A stretch of 64,000 bases of DNA from Methanoregula sp. (GTDB lineage Archaea; Halobacteriota; Methanomicrobia; Methanomicrobiales; Methanospirillaceae). The notes beneath the pieces are model-generated. The model worked only from the letters and a program-made list of their open reading frames with translations. It did no database searches and had not been told where the DNA came from. Both the position numbers and the translations under genes were made by a program. The stretch covers positions 1 through 64,000 of the forward strand of contig NZ_JALOCH010000001.1 in assembly GCF_023227875.1 (NCBI RefSeq), in the 5' to 3' direction. Shown here in pieces: positions 26,702 through 36,266 of this stretch. Position 1 is the first letter of the stretch. Each line of letters opens with the position of its first letter.

Positions 26702-28138
26702 TCACGGAGCGGTCTTTCGCCACAGGATTATCGCCCCCAGTCCAGAAAGGCCGGCGATCGCACCGAACCCCGGGGTGCTCTTTGTCGCGGATGTGGCAGC
26801 GGCAGTTGGAGCAGTCAGCGCTGGTGATGTCGCAGGGAAAGGTTCCGCCGGGCTGATGTCCCCGGCATATGATTCGTTCCGGGCCGGTGTGGCCGTCCCC
26901 GTTGCAGTCGTTGTCGTGTCCGGGGCAATTACATATTGGAACGATGTGGATGATCCTGACGAGCCCCCTTCCCCGTAAGCATTGGTGATCGTGATGGGGA
27001 ATGACCCAAGATCTGATGCCGGGGCGATGATGGTGATCTGGCTGTCATTGATCACCTTCAGGCCCGTCCCTGGTTTCCCCCCGAACGAGACGTCTGTTGT
27101 GCCGGTAAACCCGGATCCCGTAAGAGTGACTGCCGTGCCCCCGTCCATGCAGCCGGAGGTTGGGGAGATATTCTCCAGTCGCGGGAACGGGATATCGTAG
27201 CGGAACAGGGAGCGTGACTCTGAAGAGCTGCCGGTATGGGCAGGATTAATGACGGACAGGGCAGTTGTCCCGGCAGGGCCGGGTGGCGAGATGACCGTGA
27301 GCAGGGTGTCATTGATGACCTCAAGCCCCGTCCCGTTCTTCCTCCCGAATGAGACGTTGGTTGCGCCGGAGAACCCGGACCCCCTGACCAGGACAACCGT
27401 GCCCCCGGTGGTGAAGCCCGAGGTGGGCGAGATGTTGTAAAGGTCCGGGAACGGGTATTCAACCAGGAACATGGTCGATGGCCCGGCAGAGCTGCCGGTC
27501 CCGTGGGCATTCTTAATTGAGACCGGGACCAGCCCGGGGGGAGAGTAATGGGTGATGGCCGTGAGATGGCTGTCATCGATAATTGTCGGGATTTCGCCGT
27601 ATTTCCCGAAATACACATACTCTGTGCCGGTAAACCCGGACCCCGTGATGGTGACAACGGTACCCCCGTTCATGGGGCCGGAGGCGGGCGATATGCCGGA
27701 CAGTTTCGGGAGCGGGAATTCTTCGTAATTGAACATCGTGGACGGGTCCGGGGATATCCCGGTCCCGGCGGGAGTGGTGATGGAGATGAAGACTGAACCC
27801 TCAGCATGTGGTGGCGTGATGATCGTGAGCTGGGTGTCATTGAATATGCTCAGACCCGTCCCGGATATCTCTCCGAACCGGACGTCCGTTGTGCCGGTAA
27901 AACCGGATCCTGTGATGATAACCGGGGTGCCCCCGGCAAGGGGACCGCCGGAAGGTGAGATACTGTATATCACCGGCACTGAGACTGCGGATACCAGCCC
28001 GACTAATGCGGAAAGGATGATGATGATCAGGATACAGGACACTTTACAGGATGGGACCGGGCGGTTTCCCGGGCCTCTTGTTCCTTCACTTACATCGGCT
28101 GCTGGCAATGAACAACTCTCCCTGAATGCAGAGTTCAT
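26702..28138 (-). CDS. Surface protein with four IPT/TIG domains and PGF-like C-terminal signal
   Basis: About 478 residues from the ATG at 28138 (frame open to 28192). After a hydrophobic signal (about 32-52) come four TIG domains, each opening with a version of SISPSGGPLAGGTPVIITGSGF, at intervals of about 88 residues. A Thr/Ala/Pro-rich linker leads to the C-terminal tail KSTPGFGAIAGLSGLGAIIL followed by WRK, which matches the PGF-CTERM pattern recognised by archaeosortase A, so lipid-linked surface display is likely. No archaeosortase gene is in the window. Confidence 0.88.
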   Translation of the reverse strand: MNSAFRESCSLPAADVSEGTRGPGNRPVPSCKVSCILIIIILSALVGLVSAVSVPVIYSISPSGGPLAGGTPVIITGSGFTGTTDVRFGEISGTGLSIFNDTQLTIITPPHAEGSVFISITTPAGTGISPDPSTMFNYEEFPLPKLSGISPASGPMNGGTVVTITGSGFTGTEYVYFGKYGEIPTIIDDSHLTAITHYSPPGLVPVSIKNAHGTGSSAGPSTMFLVEYPFPDLYNISPTSGFTTGGTVVLVRGSGFSGATNVSFGRKNGTGLEVINDTLLTVISPPGPAGTTALSVINPAHTGSSSESRSLFRYDIPFPRLENISPTSGCMDGGTAVTLTGSGFTGTTDVSFGGKPGTGLKVINDSQITIIAPASDLGSFPITITNAYGEGGSSGSSTSFQYVIAPDTTTTATGTATPARNESYAGDISPAEPFPATSPALTAPTAAATSATKSTPGFGAIAGLSGLGAIILWRKTAP

Positions 28139-28287
28139 TGTAATTTTTACATAAATATAATCATACCGAAAAGAAGCCGGATAATTTTTCATTCGTAAAT
28201 ATATCGGGATCCCACGATACCGGAAGGCTCATGCAGGGGCGGTAATTTTCCCGGATTATAGGAATAACCAATAAAAAAAGAAAAAAA

Positions 28288-31080
28288 TTATTCAATAATG
28301 ATCGCCGGCTTGAACGGCAGTGCGGTCAGCGCCTTGACCTGGCCGGCGTCTTCTGCGGGGACGATGTGGATCGCAACCCCGAACTCCTGTTCGAGGAATC
28401 CCTTTGCCGCCTCGAAGACGGCCTGCTCGTTGATGGGGTCACGCACGAGCGGCCCGACCACGTAGGGCGGGAGGCGGTGGATGAGCGTGGTAATCTGTTT
28501 TGCCGCATCGGTTGCTTCCCTGCCGCGTTTCCGCATGTTCTCGTCCTTCATGATCTCCTTGATCACGGTGTTCTTATCGCTTGCCTGTGCGATCGTGCGG
28601 AAGACCTCGTGCTTCCATTGCGGGGCAAGGGCGATGGTGATTGCCCTGGGCGTGATCTGGATCAGTTTTTTGATCGACTCAACGTCCTCGACCGTGCGGG
28701 CGAGGAGTTCCTCGGAGAGCTCGGCCTTCTCGTTGACCTGCTGTGCATCCATCTTCGGCCACGGGGCGAACGAGACGAGGCCTTCTCCCGCGAGTCCCTT
28801 CCAGAGGTGTTCTCCCGTGAACGGGATGAACGGGGCAAGGAGCCTGATCCAGACCGAGCAGAGCTCGCGGAGTTCCCTGCTGCCATCGCAGTCCTTCGGG
28901 AGACGGCGGTGGTACCACTTCAGGTCGGTCTCGATCCCGAAGTAGGCTTCCTGCAGGGCCTGCCGGGTCTGGAAGTTGTCGAGGGCCTCGGTGGTCTTGG
29001 CGATGTGGAGCTGGAGACGGCTCATGAGCCAGCGGTCGATGTCGTGCGGCTCGCCGGTCGCGTCCTTGATCTCCATCACGGTGTTGTAGAACCGCTCGAT
29101 CTGCTTCTTTGTCGAGAGCACGAGCTCGTTCCTCCAGTCAAAGTCCTGCCACGGCTCGGCGCTTCCCATCAGGAACATACGGACGGTGTCGCCACCGAAC
29201 TCCTTCACGGCGTCCTCTAAGAGGAAGACGTTCCCCTTGGACGAGGACATCTTCGCACCATTCAGCAGTCCCATGCCGAAGACGACCATGCCCTTTGGCA
29301 TCAGGTTCTTCTGACCCTCAAAGACCGTTGCATGGTGGAAGATCTGGAAGGTGAGGTGGTTACTGATGAGGTCCTTTGCCGAGAACCGGAAGTCGTACGG
29401 GTACCAGTACAGGAACTCCTCCCGCATGGCATCAAGTTTCTTCTTCTCGGGGAGGTCGTCGGATTTCTTCCCGAGGAAGATGTAGTCGAAGACTTCGGGG
29501 GTGAGGAGCTTTGAGTCGATCTCCTTGATCCTATGGGCGATCGTGTAATACGCCATGTACACGGTCGAGTCGGAGAGCGGTTCGATCAGCTGGGTGGTGT
29601 CCCACGGGAACCGGGTACCAAGACCGACACGCCGGGTGCAGGCCCAGTCCTTGAGCCAGTCGACCGTGCGGTCGAACTCGAGCCGGACCTCGGGGGGCAC
29701 GAGGGCCATGTCCTTGAGCTGGTCCTTGACCTGCTGCTTCCACGCGGGGTCGCTGTACTTCAGGAACCACTGGTCGTGGAGGATCTTCACCTTGACCTTG
29801 TTGCCGCACCGGCAGACCACGGGGCGCACATCGAACTCGTACATCACGACCGAGTCGTACTTCTCGGTCATGAGGAGGGCGACATCGTCGCGGGCAACCC
29901 GCACCGGCTTGCCGCCGTATTTCTCGAAGAGTTTGCCTTTACTGAACTCCGCGGAGTAGATTTCCTGCGTGAGGGCGTCCATCCGGCTGTCCATCTGGTT
30001 CGCGATACCGGCCTTCTCGACCGCGAACTGCGCCGGGACTTCGCCGTAGCCTTCGACCTTGATGAGCGGGATCGGCTTGATGTCTTTGTACTTGCCGGCC
30101 TGCTGGAGGTCGCGGAGTGCAATGTAGTCGAATGGGGCGTGGGCGGGGACACTCATCACCATGCCGCTTGCCATGTCGGGGTCCACGAACTCTGCGGGCA
30201 GGATCGTGATCTCGCCGCAGAGCGGGTGGCTGACCTTCTTGTCCACGAGGTCGCTGCCCTTGATCTCTCCGGTGATCTCGACCGTGTGGTCCTGGAGTGC
30301 GAGCTTCTCGGCTGCCTCCTTTGAAACGATCCAGGGCTTACCGTCAAGGAGGATCTTCACGTACGTCACGGTCGGGTTGGCCCAGAGGTTGGTGACCCCG
30401 TGGATGGTCTCGGGCCGGAGGGTGGCGCACGGGATGAAGGCGTCGCCGTACCGGAACATGACGAGCGTGAACTTGATCACTTCTGCCTTGTCGCCTTCGA
30501 GCAGGTCGTGATCGCCGACCGGGTTGTCGTCCACCGTGCAGTACCGCACCGGGTGGGCGCCCTTGATCACGTGCCCTGCTTCATAGAGGTGCTTCCACTG
30601 CCACTCAATGAACCTGCTGTAGGTCGGGTCGACGGTGATGAACCGCCGGCGCCAGTCAATGGAGAGGCCGCAGGCGGTCATGACCCGCTGGTACTCGGCC
30701 GCGAAGTGCTTGACAATGGTCAGCGGCTCGGTGAACCCTTCGAGCACGTTCCCCGGGACGCGGTAGAGGTCACGGTAGAGACGGATCGTCTTCTCGTCCC
30801 CGGCAGCGATCCGTTTGGAGATGCCGACCACGGGAGCGCCCGTGACGTGGAACGCCATCGGGAAGAGTACCTGCCTTCCCTTCATCCGCCAGAAGCGTGC
30901 GACCACGTCCGGCACGATGTAGGTCCTGCCATGCCCGACGTGCATGGCACCGCTCGGGTACGGGAACGCGACATTGATGTAGAACTTTTCCAGGCGGGAC
31001 GGGTTGGACTCAAACGCGTGGGTCCATTTCTCCTGCGCCTCTTCTTCGAATGCGGATAGATCGAACTGACTCACTTGCAT
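28288..31080 (-). CDS. leuS: Leucyl-tRNA synthetase
   Basis: 930 residues, the size of archaeal-type LeuRS. The class I signatures are present: HVGHG (HIGH motif) at 47-51 and MSSSKGN (KMSKS equivalent) at about 610, with the CP1 editing domain inserted between (about 190-430). The C-terminal part carries the anticodon-binding and archaeal C-terminal domains. It charges tRNA-Leu and is essential. The stop is followed by T-runs on the minus strand (28264-28288). Confidence 0.97.
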   Translation of the reverse strand: MQVSQFDLSAFEEEAQEKWTHAFESNPSRLEKFYINVAFPYPSGAMHVGHGRTYIVPDVVARFWRMKGRQVLFPMAFHVTGAPVVGISKRIAAGDEKTIRLYRDLYRVPGNVLEGFTEPLTIVKHFAAEYQRVMTACGLSIDWRRRFITVDPTYSRFIEWQWKHLYEAGHVIKGAHPVRYCTVDDNPVGDHDLLEGDKAEVIKFTLVMFRYGDAFIPCATLRPETIHGVTNLWANPTVTYVKILLDGKPWIVSKEAAEKLALQDHTVEITGEIKGSDLVDKKVSHPLCGEITILPAEFVDPDMASGMVMSVPAHAPFDYIALRDLQQAGKYKDIKPIPLIKVEGYGEVPAQFAVEKAGIANQMDSRMDALTQEIYSAEFSKGKLFEKYGGKPVRVARDDVALLMTEKYDSVVMYEFDVRPVVCRCGNKVKVKILHDQWFLKYSDPAWKQQVKDQLKDMALVPPEVRLEFDRTVDWLKDWACTRRVGLGTRFPWDTTQLIEPLSDSTVYMAYYTIAHRIKEIDSKLLTPEVFDYIFLGKKSDDLPEKKKLDAMREEFLYWYPYDFRFSAKDLISNHLTFQIFHHATVFEGQKNLMPKGMVVFGMGLLNGAKMSSSKGNVFLLEDAVKEFGGDTVRMFLMGSAEPWQDFDWRNELVLSTKKQIERFYNTVMEIKDATGEPHDIDRWLMSRLQLHIAKTTEALDNFQTRQALQEAYFGIETDLKWYHRRLPKDCDGSRELRELCSVWIRLLAPFIPFTGEHLWKGLAGEGLVSFAPWPKMDAQQVNEKAELSEELLARTVEDVESIKKLIQITPRAITIALAPQWKHEVFRTIAQASDKNTVIKEIMKDENMRKRGREATDAAKQITTLIHRLPPYVVGPLVRDPINEQAVFEAAKGFLEQEFGVAIHIVPAEDAGQVKALTALPFKPAIIIE

Positions 31081-31099
31081 GCACCATCCGGAAAAAAGA

Positions 31100-33061
31100 T
31101 TATACCGGCCTTAACTTGATGATCTCGTTGTTCGTGTGGCGCCGGATCATCTCCTGCGCAATACTGGAATTCTTGGCAAGGTTGATCTCGCCCTGATCGT
31201 TCACGGTTGCGGTGAAGAGGTATTCCTTGCCGGCAAAGACGTCGACGATCTTGCCGCTCTCGGCCGGGGCTACGATCGTGAGCTGTTTCTTGTCGGTCTG
31301 GATCTTGATCCCGCCACCGAGGTTGTACTCCTCCTCGTTCTTTGCCGGCTGGGCCTGCTGCCGGTCGAACTCGGACCGGGGCTTGATGTCGATCCCGATG
31401 CCGAGCTTGTTGACGATGGCAGAGATGTTCTTGCCGCCCTTGCCAATCGCGGCGGGGACGTCCTTGTCGTCAATGTAGACAACGGCTTTTGTGTCGGAAA
31501 GCATCTGGACGTCCACGAAACCTTCCGTGTACCGCCCGATCTCGCGCTGTATCTCCTTCTCGTTGAGCTTCCACCCGGGCCGCTCGTCGCTCTCCTTCTT
31601 TGCGGGTTCAGGGGTGGCCTGCGGGGCCCGCATGGGCTCGCGGGAATTGACCGGCTGGCCCACGTGCTGCACCTGGAGCGGTGCAGGCCGGGCTGCCGGT
31701 GCCGGGACGGTGATCCCCAGGACCGGCATCACGATGGTCTCGCCATCGTACCGGAAGATGTCGAGGACGAGCTCGCCCGTCTCGTGGTCGGTGACCGTGG
31801 TGACGGGCCGGAGGTGCACCTCGCCGCCCATGCCCTCGGGGACCTTGATGGTGAACCCGACATCGTAGACCTTCGTGATGACGCCCTGCTTTAAGAAGAT
31901 GATCGTGTTGACGACCTGCGAGAGGACCGAGAAGTCCAGGCGGTCGGAAAAGCGCTGGACCGCGTCCTGCACGCCGTTTGCGTGGATGACGCCGACCATG
32001 CCGAGGCCCGCGAGGCGCATGTCGGCAAAGACGGAAAAGTCCTCGGCCTTCCGGAGTTCGTCGAAGATGACGAAGTCGGGGCGGACGAGCAGGAGGACGT
32101 CGGCGGTGTTGGCCATGCTGCCGTCAAGCATCGTGTACTGGGTGATCTGGTCGGGGACCTGGAGTTCCCGCGGGGCTTCCATGGTCTTGACCACGAAACC
32201 GCTATCGGAAAGGAACGTGGCAACGCTCTGGGCGAGCGTGGTCTTGCCGCCACCCGGGGCGCCGATAATGAGCATGCCCCGCTTGTCGCTCGTGATCCTC
32301 TTCGTGATGATGTCGGACTTGGTGTAGTCTTTCAACGTCACGTCAACGATCGGGCGGACGGCGGTGATCTCCATGCCGTCCGAGAACGGGCGTCTCGCGA
32401 TTGCGATCCGCATGGAGCCGATCTGGACGATCGTGATGCCCCTTTTCTCGACTTCGATGAAGCCGTCGGGGTCACGCTTGGCCCGCTCAAGGATCTCCTG
32501 CGCCATCATCCGGAGCTCGTACTCGCTTGTGGGAGCGTCGCGGATCTTCACGAGTTTCATGTCGTTGATGGAGCCCTTCTTTGCCATCGGGCTGATCCGT
32601 TCCTTGAGGTACACGGCGATCGTGTGTTCGTCAAAGAACTGGTCGATGGCGAGCGGGACAAAATCGGCGACCTGGGGTTTTAAGTATATGACGTCAAGAC
32701 CCTTGGCCCGGGCCACTTCGGACTGCACGTTGTCGCTCGTGATGAACCGTGCATTATTCTCAATCGCGATGTGCCTGATCATCGCGTCGATCTCGCCGCC
32801 GCTTGCAAGTTTTACCTGTTCAAGCGTGGGGCGGACACCGGAGAATTTCAATTCGATAATCTTCTCTTCGGCCATTTTGGACAGTTGCTGCAGTTCGTTT
32901 AAGCCCGCGAACCCGATCTCGCGACCGTTGTTTGCCTGGGCCTCGAGTTCTGCAATCACTGCTTCCGGGACGATTATTGTTGCACCCTTGTATTCACCGG
33001 CTTTTATCATCGATGTTATGCGCCCGTCGATAAGGACGCTGGTATCTGGTACTAAAATCAT
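31100..33061 (-). CDS. PIN domain-ATPase-KH protein (archaeal PilT/PINA type)
   Basis: 653 residues. An N-terminal PIN domain (about 1-130, MILVPDTSVLIDGR with conserved acidic residues) is joined to a type II/IV secretion-like ATPase core (Walker A GAPGGGKTTLAQ at about 267-278, FVIFDELRKAEDF as Walker B region). A C-terminal KH domain (IGKGGKNISAIVNKLGI, about 535-555) follows. In Sulfolobus the related PINA protein is reported to be a Holliday-junction branch-migrating helicase; whether this orthologue does the same is inference. It ends 20 bp before the leuS start and is probably co-transcribed with it. Confidence 0.88.
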   Translation of the reverse strand: MILVPDTSVLIDGRITSMIKAGEYKGATIIVPEAVIAELEAQANNGREIGFAGLNELQQLSKMAEEKIIELKFSGVRPTLEQVKLASGGEIDAMIRHIAIENNARFITSDNVQSEVARAKGLDVIYLKPQVADFVPLAIDQFFDEHTIAVYLKERISPMAKKGSINDMKLVKIRDAPTSEYELRMMAQEILERAKRDPDGFIEVEKRGITIVQIGSMRIAIARRPFSDGMEITAVRPIVDVTLKDYTKSDIITKRITSDKRGMLIIGAPGGGKTTLAQSVATFLSDSGFVVKTMEAPRELQVPDQITQYTMLDGSMANTADVLLLVRPDFVIFDELRKAEDFSVFADMRLAGLGMVGVIHANGVQDAVQRFSDRLDFSVLSQVVNTIIFLKQGVITKVYDVGFTIKVPEGMGGEVHLRPVTTVTDHETGELVLDIFRYDGETIVMPVLGITVPAPAARPAPLQVQHVGQPVNSREPMRAPQATPEPAKKESDERPGWKLNEKEIQREIGRYTEGFVDVQMLSDTKAVVYIDDKDVPAAIGKGGKNISAIVNKLGIGIDIKPRSEFDRQQAQPAKNEEEYNLGGGIKIQTDKKQLTIVAPAESGKIVDVFAGKEYLFTATVNDQGEINLAKNSSIAQEMIRRHTNNEIIKLRPV

Positions 33062-33238
33062 ATGATATCCTCTTGTATGGTCTTCTATGGTATGCTATCA
33101 TATTCGCTTCCGGAGATGCGCAGCACGCATCCCCATGCTGTTCTGCATCCCACGCTTATACGGCGTGGATGCACGGATATTCAACGATACGGAATCGTTG
33201 ATGTTATTGATATATGACCAGCAAGTTTATAAATAGTG

Positions 33239-33298
33239 AGGGATGGCACGGATGTGCCGTCCCGAACTACGAGAAGAACACGAAGTGTTCTTCGAAGG
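33239..33298. repeat. Two-hairpin element copy
   Basis: First hairpin GGCAC/GTGCC around GGAT, then linker, then arms GAAGAACAC (33273-33281) and GTGTTCTTC (33285-33293) around GAA, followed by GAAGG. Same plan as the array at 1-245, with different but complementary arms. Confidence 0.75.
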
Positions 33299-33480
33299 GT
33301 GCGGGGTGGCAACGGATGTGGTGCACCATGAGCGGGAGAATAGTGCGAGAGTGTTCTTTGAGGAGTGAGGGGAATTATGGAAAGGTGTAGGGATACTTAA
33401 TCTACCAACATATTGGTGAAATCCAAGGAATCGGAACAAAAACGCAACGATAATTATCTCTTATGTGAATATTCGGTTAT

Positions 33481-33497
33481 TAATAAAATTTAAACGG
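33481..33497 (+). promoter_or_regulatory. TATA-like promoter of the KAP NTPase gene
   Basis: TAATAAAATTTAAACGG lies about 30-45 bp before the ATG at 33528, a fitting distance for a TATA box and short leader. Confidence 0.45.
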
Positions 33498-33527
33498 ATT
33501 TTAATTTGAATTGCCGACTTGATAAAA

Positions 33528-36266
33528 ATGAATGAATCTCAATTTGATATAAAAAATTTGAAAATTTTCAATGATAATGCCATCGATAATGCAACATCTT
33601 TTAATTTTGATTCCTACGTTGAATCAATAAAAAAAATAATTTTACATCCAGAAAACACTACTCCATTCTCGATTTCAATTAATGGAAAATGGGGATCGGG
33701 AAAAACCTCATTAATGAAAACATTGCGCCGAGAGTTGAATTCCAATCCTCAACCGCACGAAAGAAAAGTTCGGACTGTTTGGTTTAATGCTTGGAAATAT
33801 TCCAATACAGATAATCTCCTCGCTGCGTTAGCAAGTGAAATCTATCAGGAGATGGTAATTCCCCCGATTAAAGTAAAAAAAGGATTGAGGAATCGAGTTA
33901 AAGGACTATTTTTTTACTTTAGTGAAAATGTTGATATCCCACAGCAGATTACAGATTTGGCAAAAATCCTATCTTTGGGAAAATCACCAGATTTCACAAA
34001 ATGGGGAAAAATACCGGAATATAAAAAATATTTACCCTATTATTCACATTTTCAGCAGTTCCTCGATAGAGCGCTATCCTATTTTGTGCTAAGTGATTTA
34101 GTGAGAGAATATGATGATAAAAAAGGGGTTTTAGTAATTTTTATTGATGATTTAGATCGTTGCCCACCAAAAGATATCACAACAATTTTAGAATCTGTAA
34201 ATTTGTTTTTTGATCAAAAAGGGTGCATTTTTATTTTCGGAATGGATTTGACACTGATATCTGATGCAATAGAGAAACATTATTCTGCATACCCAGGATT
34301 TTCCGGTAAAAATTACATCGAAAAATTGATTCAATTACAATTCAACTTGCCAGAAATTCGTGATGAAAATATTAAGGCATTTTTTGAAAGTGGGATATCT
34401 GAAGATGAGCCACTTCGACAATATTTAGATTTGATAATTTCCTGTTCGGGACGAAATCCGAGAAAAATTAAACAATTTATTAATTCATTACGATTGATGA
34501 TGACACTTGGTAGTGTCATAAAGGATCTTCACATTGAGGAGGAATTATTGATCAAATGGACTCTTCTCAATATTGTTTCAAGTAAATTTGTTAATGAGAT
34601 TAAAAATCAAAAAGATCTCTTAGTATATGTTCAATGGAACGTGAAAATTGACCATTCAGATGAGGCTGAAAATAGTTGCTTTCGGTTCGAAGTAGAATCA
34701 TATGACGAAAATTTTCAGAAATTGGTATTTGAGTTTACGAAAGATCCAATTATTAATAAGATATTGCATGACGGGTCACATGAATTTACTTCAGATAATC
34801 TCGGTAACTACCTGTTTCTCAGTAGTATATCTCCTAAAGAACCCTTAGTCACAATCGAAGCAAATAAGGATTCAATAATACTTGGAAATCCAATCTCGTT
34901 TTCAGGGAAATGTGTTGACGGGGGAAATAAAGTTCGATTGGTAATATCTGGTCCGGGGGATTACTCAAATGGATTGGATATTGCCACACTTGAATTATCA
35001 AGTCCCAATAAATGGAATTACACTTGGACACCGGGTTATTCCATCCAATCAGGTCATTATACTGCTCGCGTTTTAGACTTGGAAAAAAGAGTATTTGATG
35101 AGGTAGATTTTTCAGTTGAAAAAGGTGCCGTGACGATAGTATCTCACGGAGCACAATCATACTCCCTCGGTGAAAAAATTAAGTTCAGTGGTACTTGTAC
35201 GGCAGGTCCTGCAGTGTTCTTATCAATTATTTCGCCTCCTTCCGGCACCCAAAGAAAAATTGACCAAACTTTAATTGAAACAATCAACAATGATGAGAAT
35301 ACCTTCCTTAAAATTGATATTAATAATGACTATACTTGGGAATACGAATGGGATACGTCAAAAATTGCACCTATGATGACAGAAGGAACGCATACAATCA
35401 TCGCATGTGATAGTCCATTTTCAAAAGAGAATAGTGAAGATCATGCCTATGGAACCGTATCAATAATTTTAAAGAAACCATTCTTACGCGCTCTCATTTC
35501 TGATACGATAGACGTTTTAACACCCAAATCAGTGAGTGCAACCGGTTCACAATCAATAGTCGCACAAGGAGATCGTTTCTATATTACCGGAACCGCAAGC
35601 GGAAAACCTCAACCAGGAATACAGATTTGGATATTTGGGGATGACTCTCACTTAGAAAAAATTGTACCCGTCAATCCCGATGGGAGTTATTCTTTGAGAC
35701 TTGATCGAGAGGATACAAAGAAACTTCCTCCGGGTCAATATTATGCAATTGTCCAACACCCGATGATGAATAAAGAATTTGATGTATATCCTGATGCAAA
35801 TGGTGAATCCGTATTAAGTAATGATCCAAAACGTGGGATTCAATTATTCTCACTCACTGGACGTTGGAACAAACTAGGAATTGAAGCAGCAGAGGCTGTT
35901 GCTGAAGCAATCAATAATAAAAATATTGATGATATTTACACAAAACTCCAGTTCCTTATTACGAAGCCTTCTATTCATTTTGACACTATCCGTGACAAAC
36001 ATATTGGTGAAAAATTTACATTAACAGCAAAAACGAATTTAGCTGTTGACGATGAAATTCGTTTTGAAGTATTTCCCTCGAATCAAAATGTTGAAGCTCC
36101 CGTAGCAAGTGGCGTAGTAAAAGTGTTAAAAGGAGACTCCGGATTAAATGGTATAAAAATTGATTTAGATACTACATCGTGGATACCTGGAGAATATATT
36201 GCAAAACTGACGGGTGAGTTAGTAGAAGTTACTACAGAAATTACCTTTAATATTTTGGGAGAATAG
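33528..36266 (+). CDS. KAP family P-loop NTPase fused to Ig-like/surface-protein-type beta domains
   Basis: 912 residues from the ATG at 33528 (a TTG at 33519 is also in frame). Residues 25-430 form a KAP-type NTPase: Walker A GKWGSGKTS (53-61), WFNAWKYSN (about 85-93) and Walker B VIFIDDLDR (203-211), then SGRNPRKIKQFINSL. The membrane helices often inserted between Walker A and B in KAP proteins are absent. Residues about 440-905 are four beta-sandwich-like domains; the last two (ATGSQSIVAQGDRFYITGTA; IGEKFTLTAKTNLAVDDEIRFEV) resemble modules of methanogen DUF3821-type secreted proteins. There is no signal peptide or membrane helix, so the protein should be cytosolic. The gene is far more AT-rich than its neighbours, suggesting transfer. 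Function unknown; KAP NTPases occur in phage exclusion and membrane-complex roles. Confidence 0.88.
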   Translation: MNESQFDIKNLKIFNDNAIDNATSFNFDSYVESIKKIILHPENTTPFSISINGKWGSGKTSLMKTLRRELNSNPQPHERKVRTVWFNAWKYSNTDNLLAALASEIYQEMVIPPIKVKKGLRNRVKGLFFYFSENVDIPQQITDLAKILSLGKSPDFTKWGKIPEYKKYLPYYSHFQQFLDRALSYFVLSDLVREYDDKKGVLVIFIDDLDRCPPKDITTILESVNLFFDQKGCIFIFGMDLTLISDAIEKHYSAYPGFSGKNYIEKLIQLQFNLPEIRDENIKAFFESGISEDEPLRQYLDLIISCSGRNPRKIKQFINSLRLMMTLGSVIKDLHIEEELLIKWTLLNIVSSKFVNEIKNQKDLLVYVQWNVKIDHSDEAENSCFRFEVESYDENFQKLVFEFTKDPIINKILHDGSHEFTSDNLGNYLFLSSISPKEPLVTIEANKDSIILGNPISFSGKCVDGGNKVRLVISGPGDYSNGLDIATLELSSPNKWNYTWTPGYSIQSGHYTARVLDLEKRVFDEVDFSVEKGAVTIVSHGAQSYSLGEKIKFSGTCTAGPAVFLSIISPPSGTQRKIDQTLIETINNDENTFLKIDINNDYTWEYEWDTSKIAPMMTEGTHTIIACDSPFSKENSEDHAYGTVSIILKKPFLRALISDTIDVLTPKSVSATGSQSIVAQGDRFYITGTASGKPQPGIQIWIFGDDSHLEKIVPVNPDGSYSLRLDREDTKKLPPGQYYAIVQHPMMNKEFDVYPDANGESVLSNDPKRGIQLFSLTGRWNKLGIEAAEAVAEAINNKNIDDIYTKLQFLITKPSIHFDTIRDKHIGEKFTLTAKTNLAVDDEIRFEVFPSNQNVEAPVASGVVKVLKGDSGLNGIKIDLDTTSWIPGEYIAKLTGELVEVTTEITFNILGE

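Larger units (their letters stand above)
33062..33527. other. Long AT-rich intergenic region with a hairpin element
   Basis: 466 bp between the PIN-ATPase gene and the KAP NTPase gene, with no convincing CDS. It holds one two-hairpin element (33239-33298) and a weaker related stretch at about 33333-33368. An A/T-rich block (33470-33500) probably carries the KAP gene promoter. Confidence 0.6.

Noticed and set aside
33528..36266. Naming the KAP protein PifA or another specific defence gene
   Set aside because: Only the NTPase core is shared; the C-terminal half is different and there are no neighbouring defence genes in the window.
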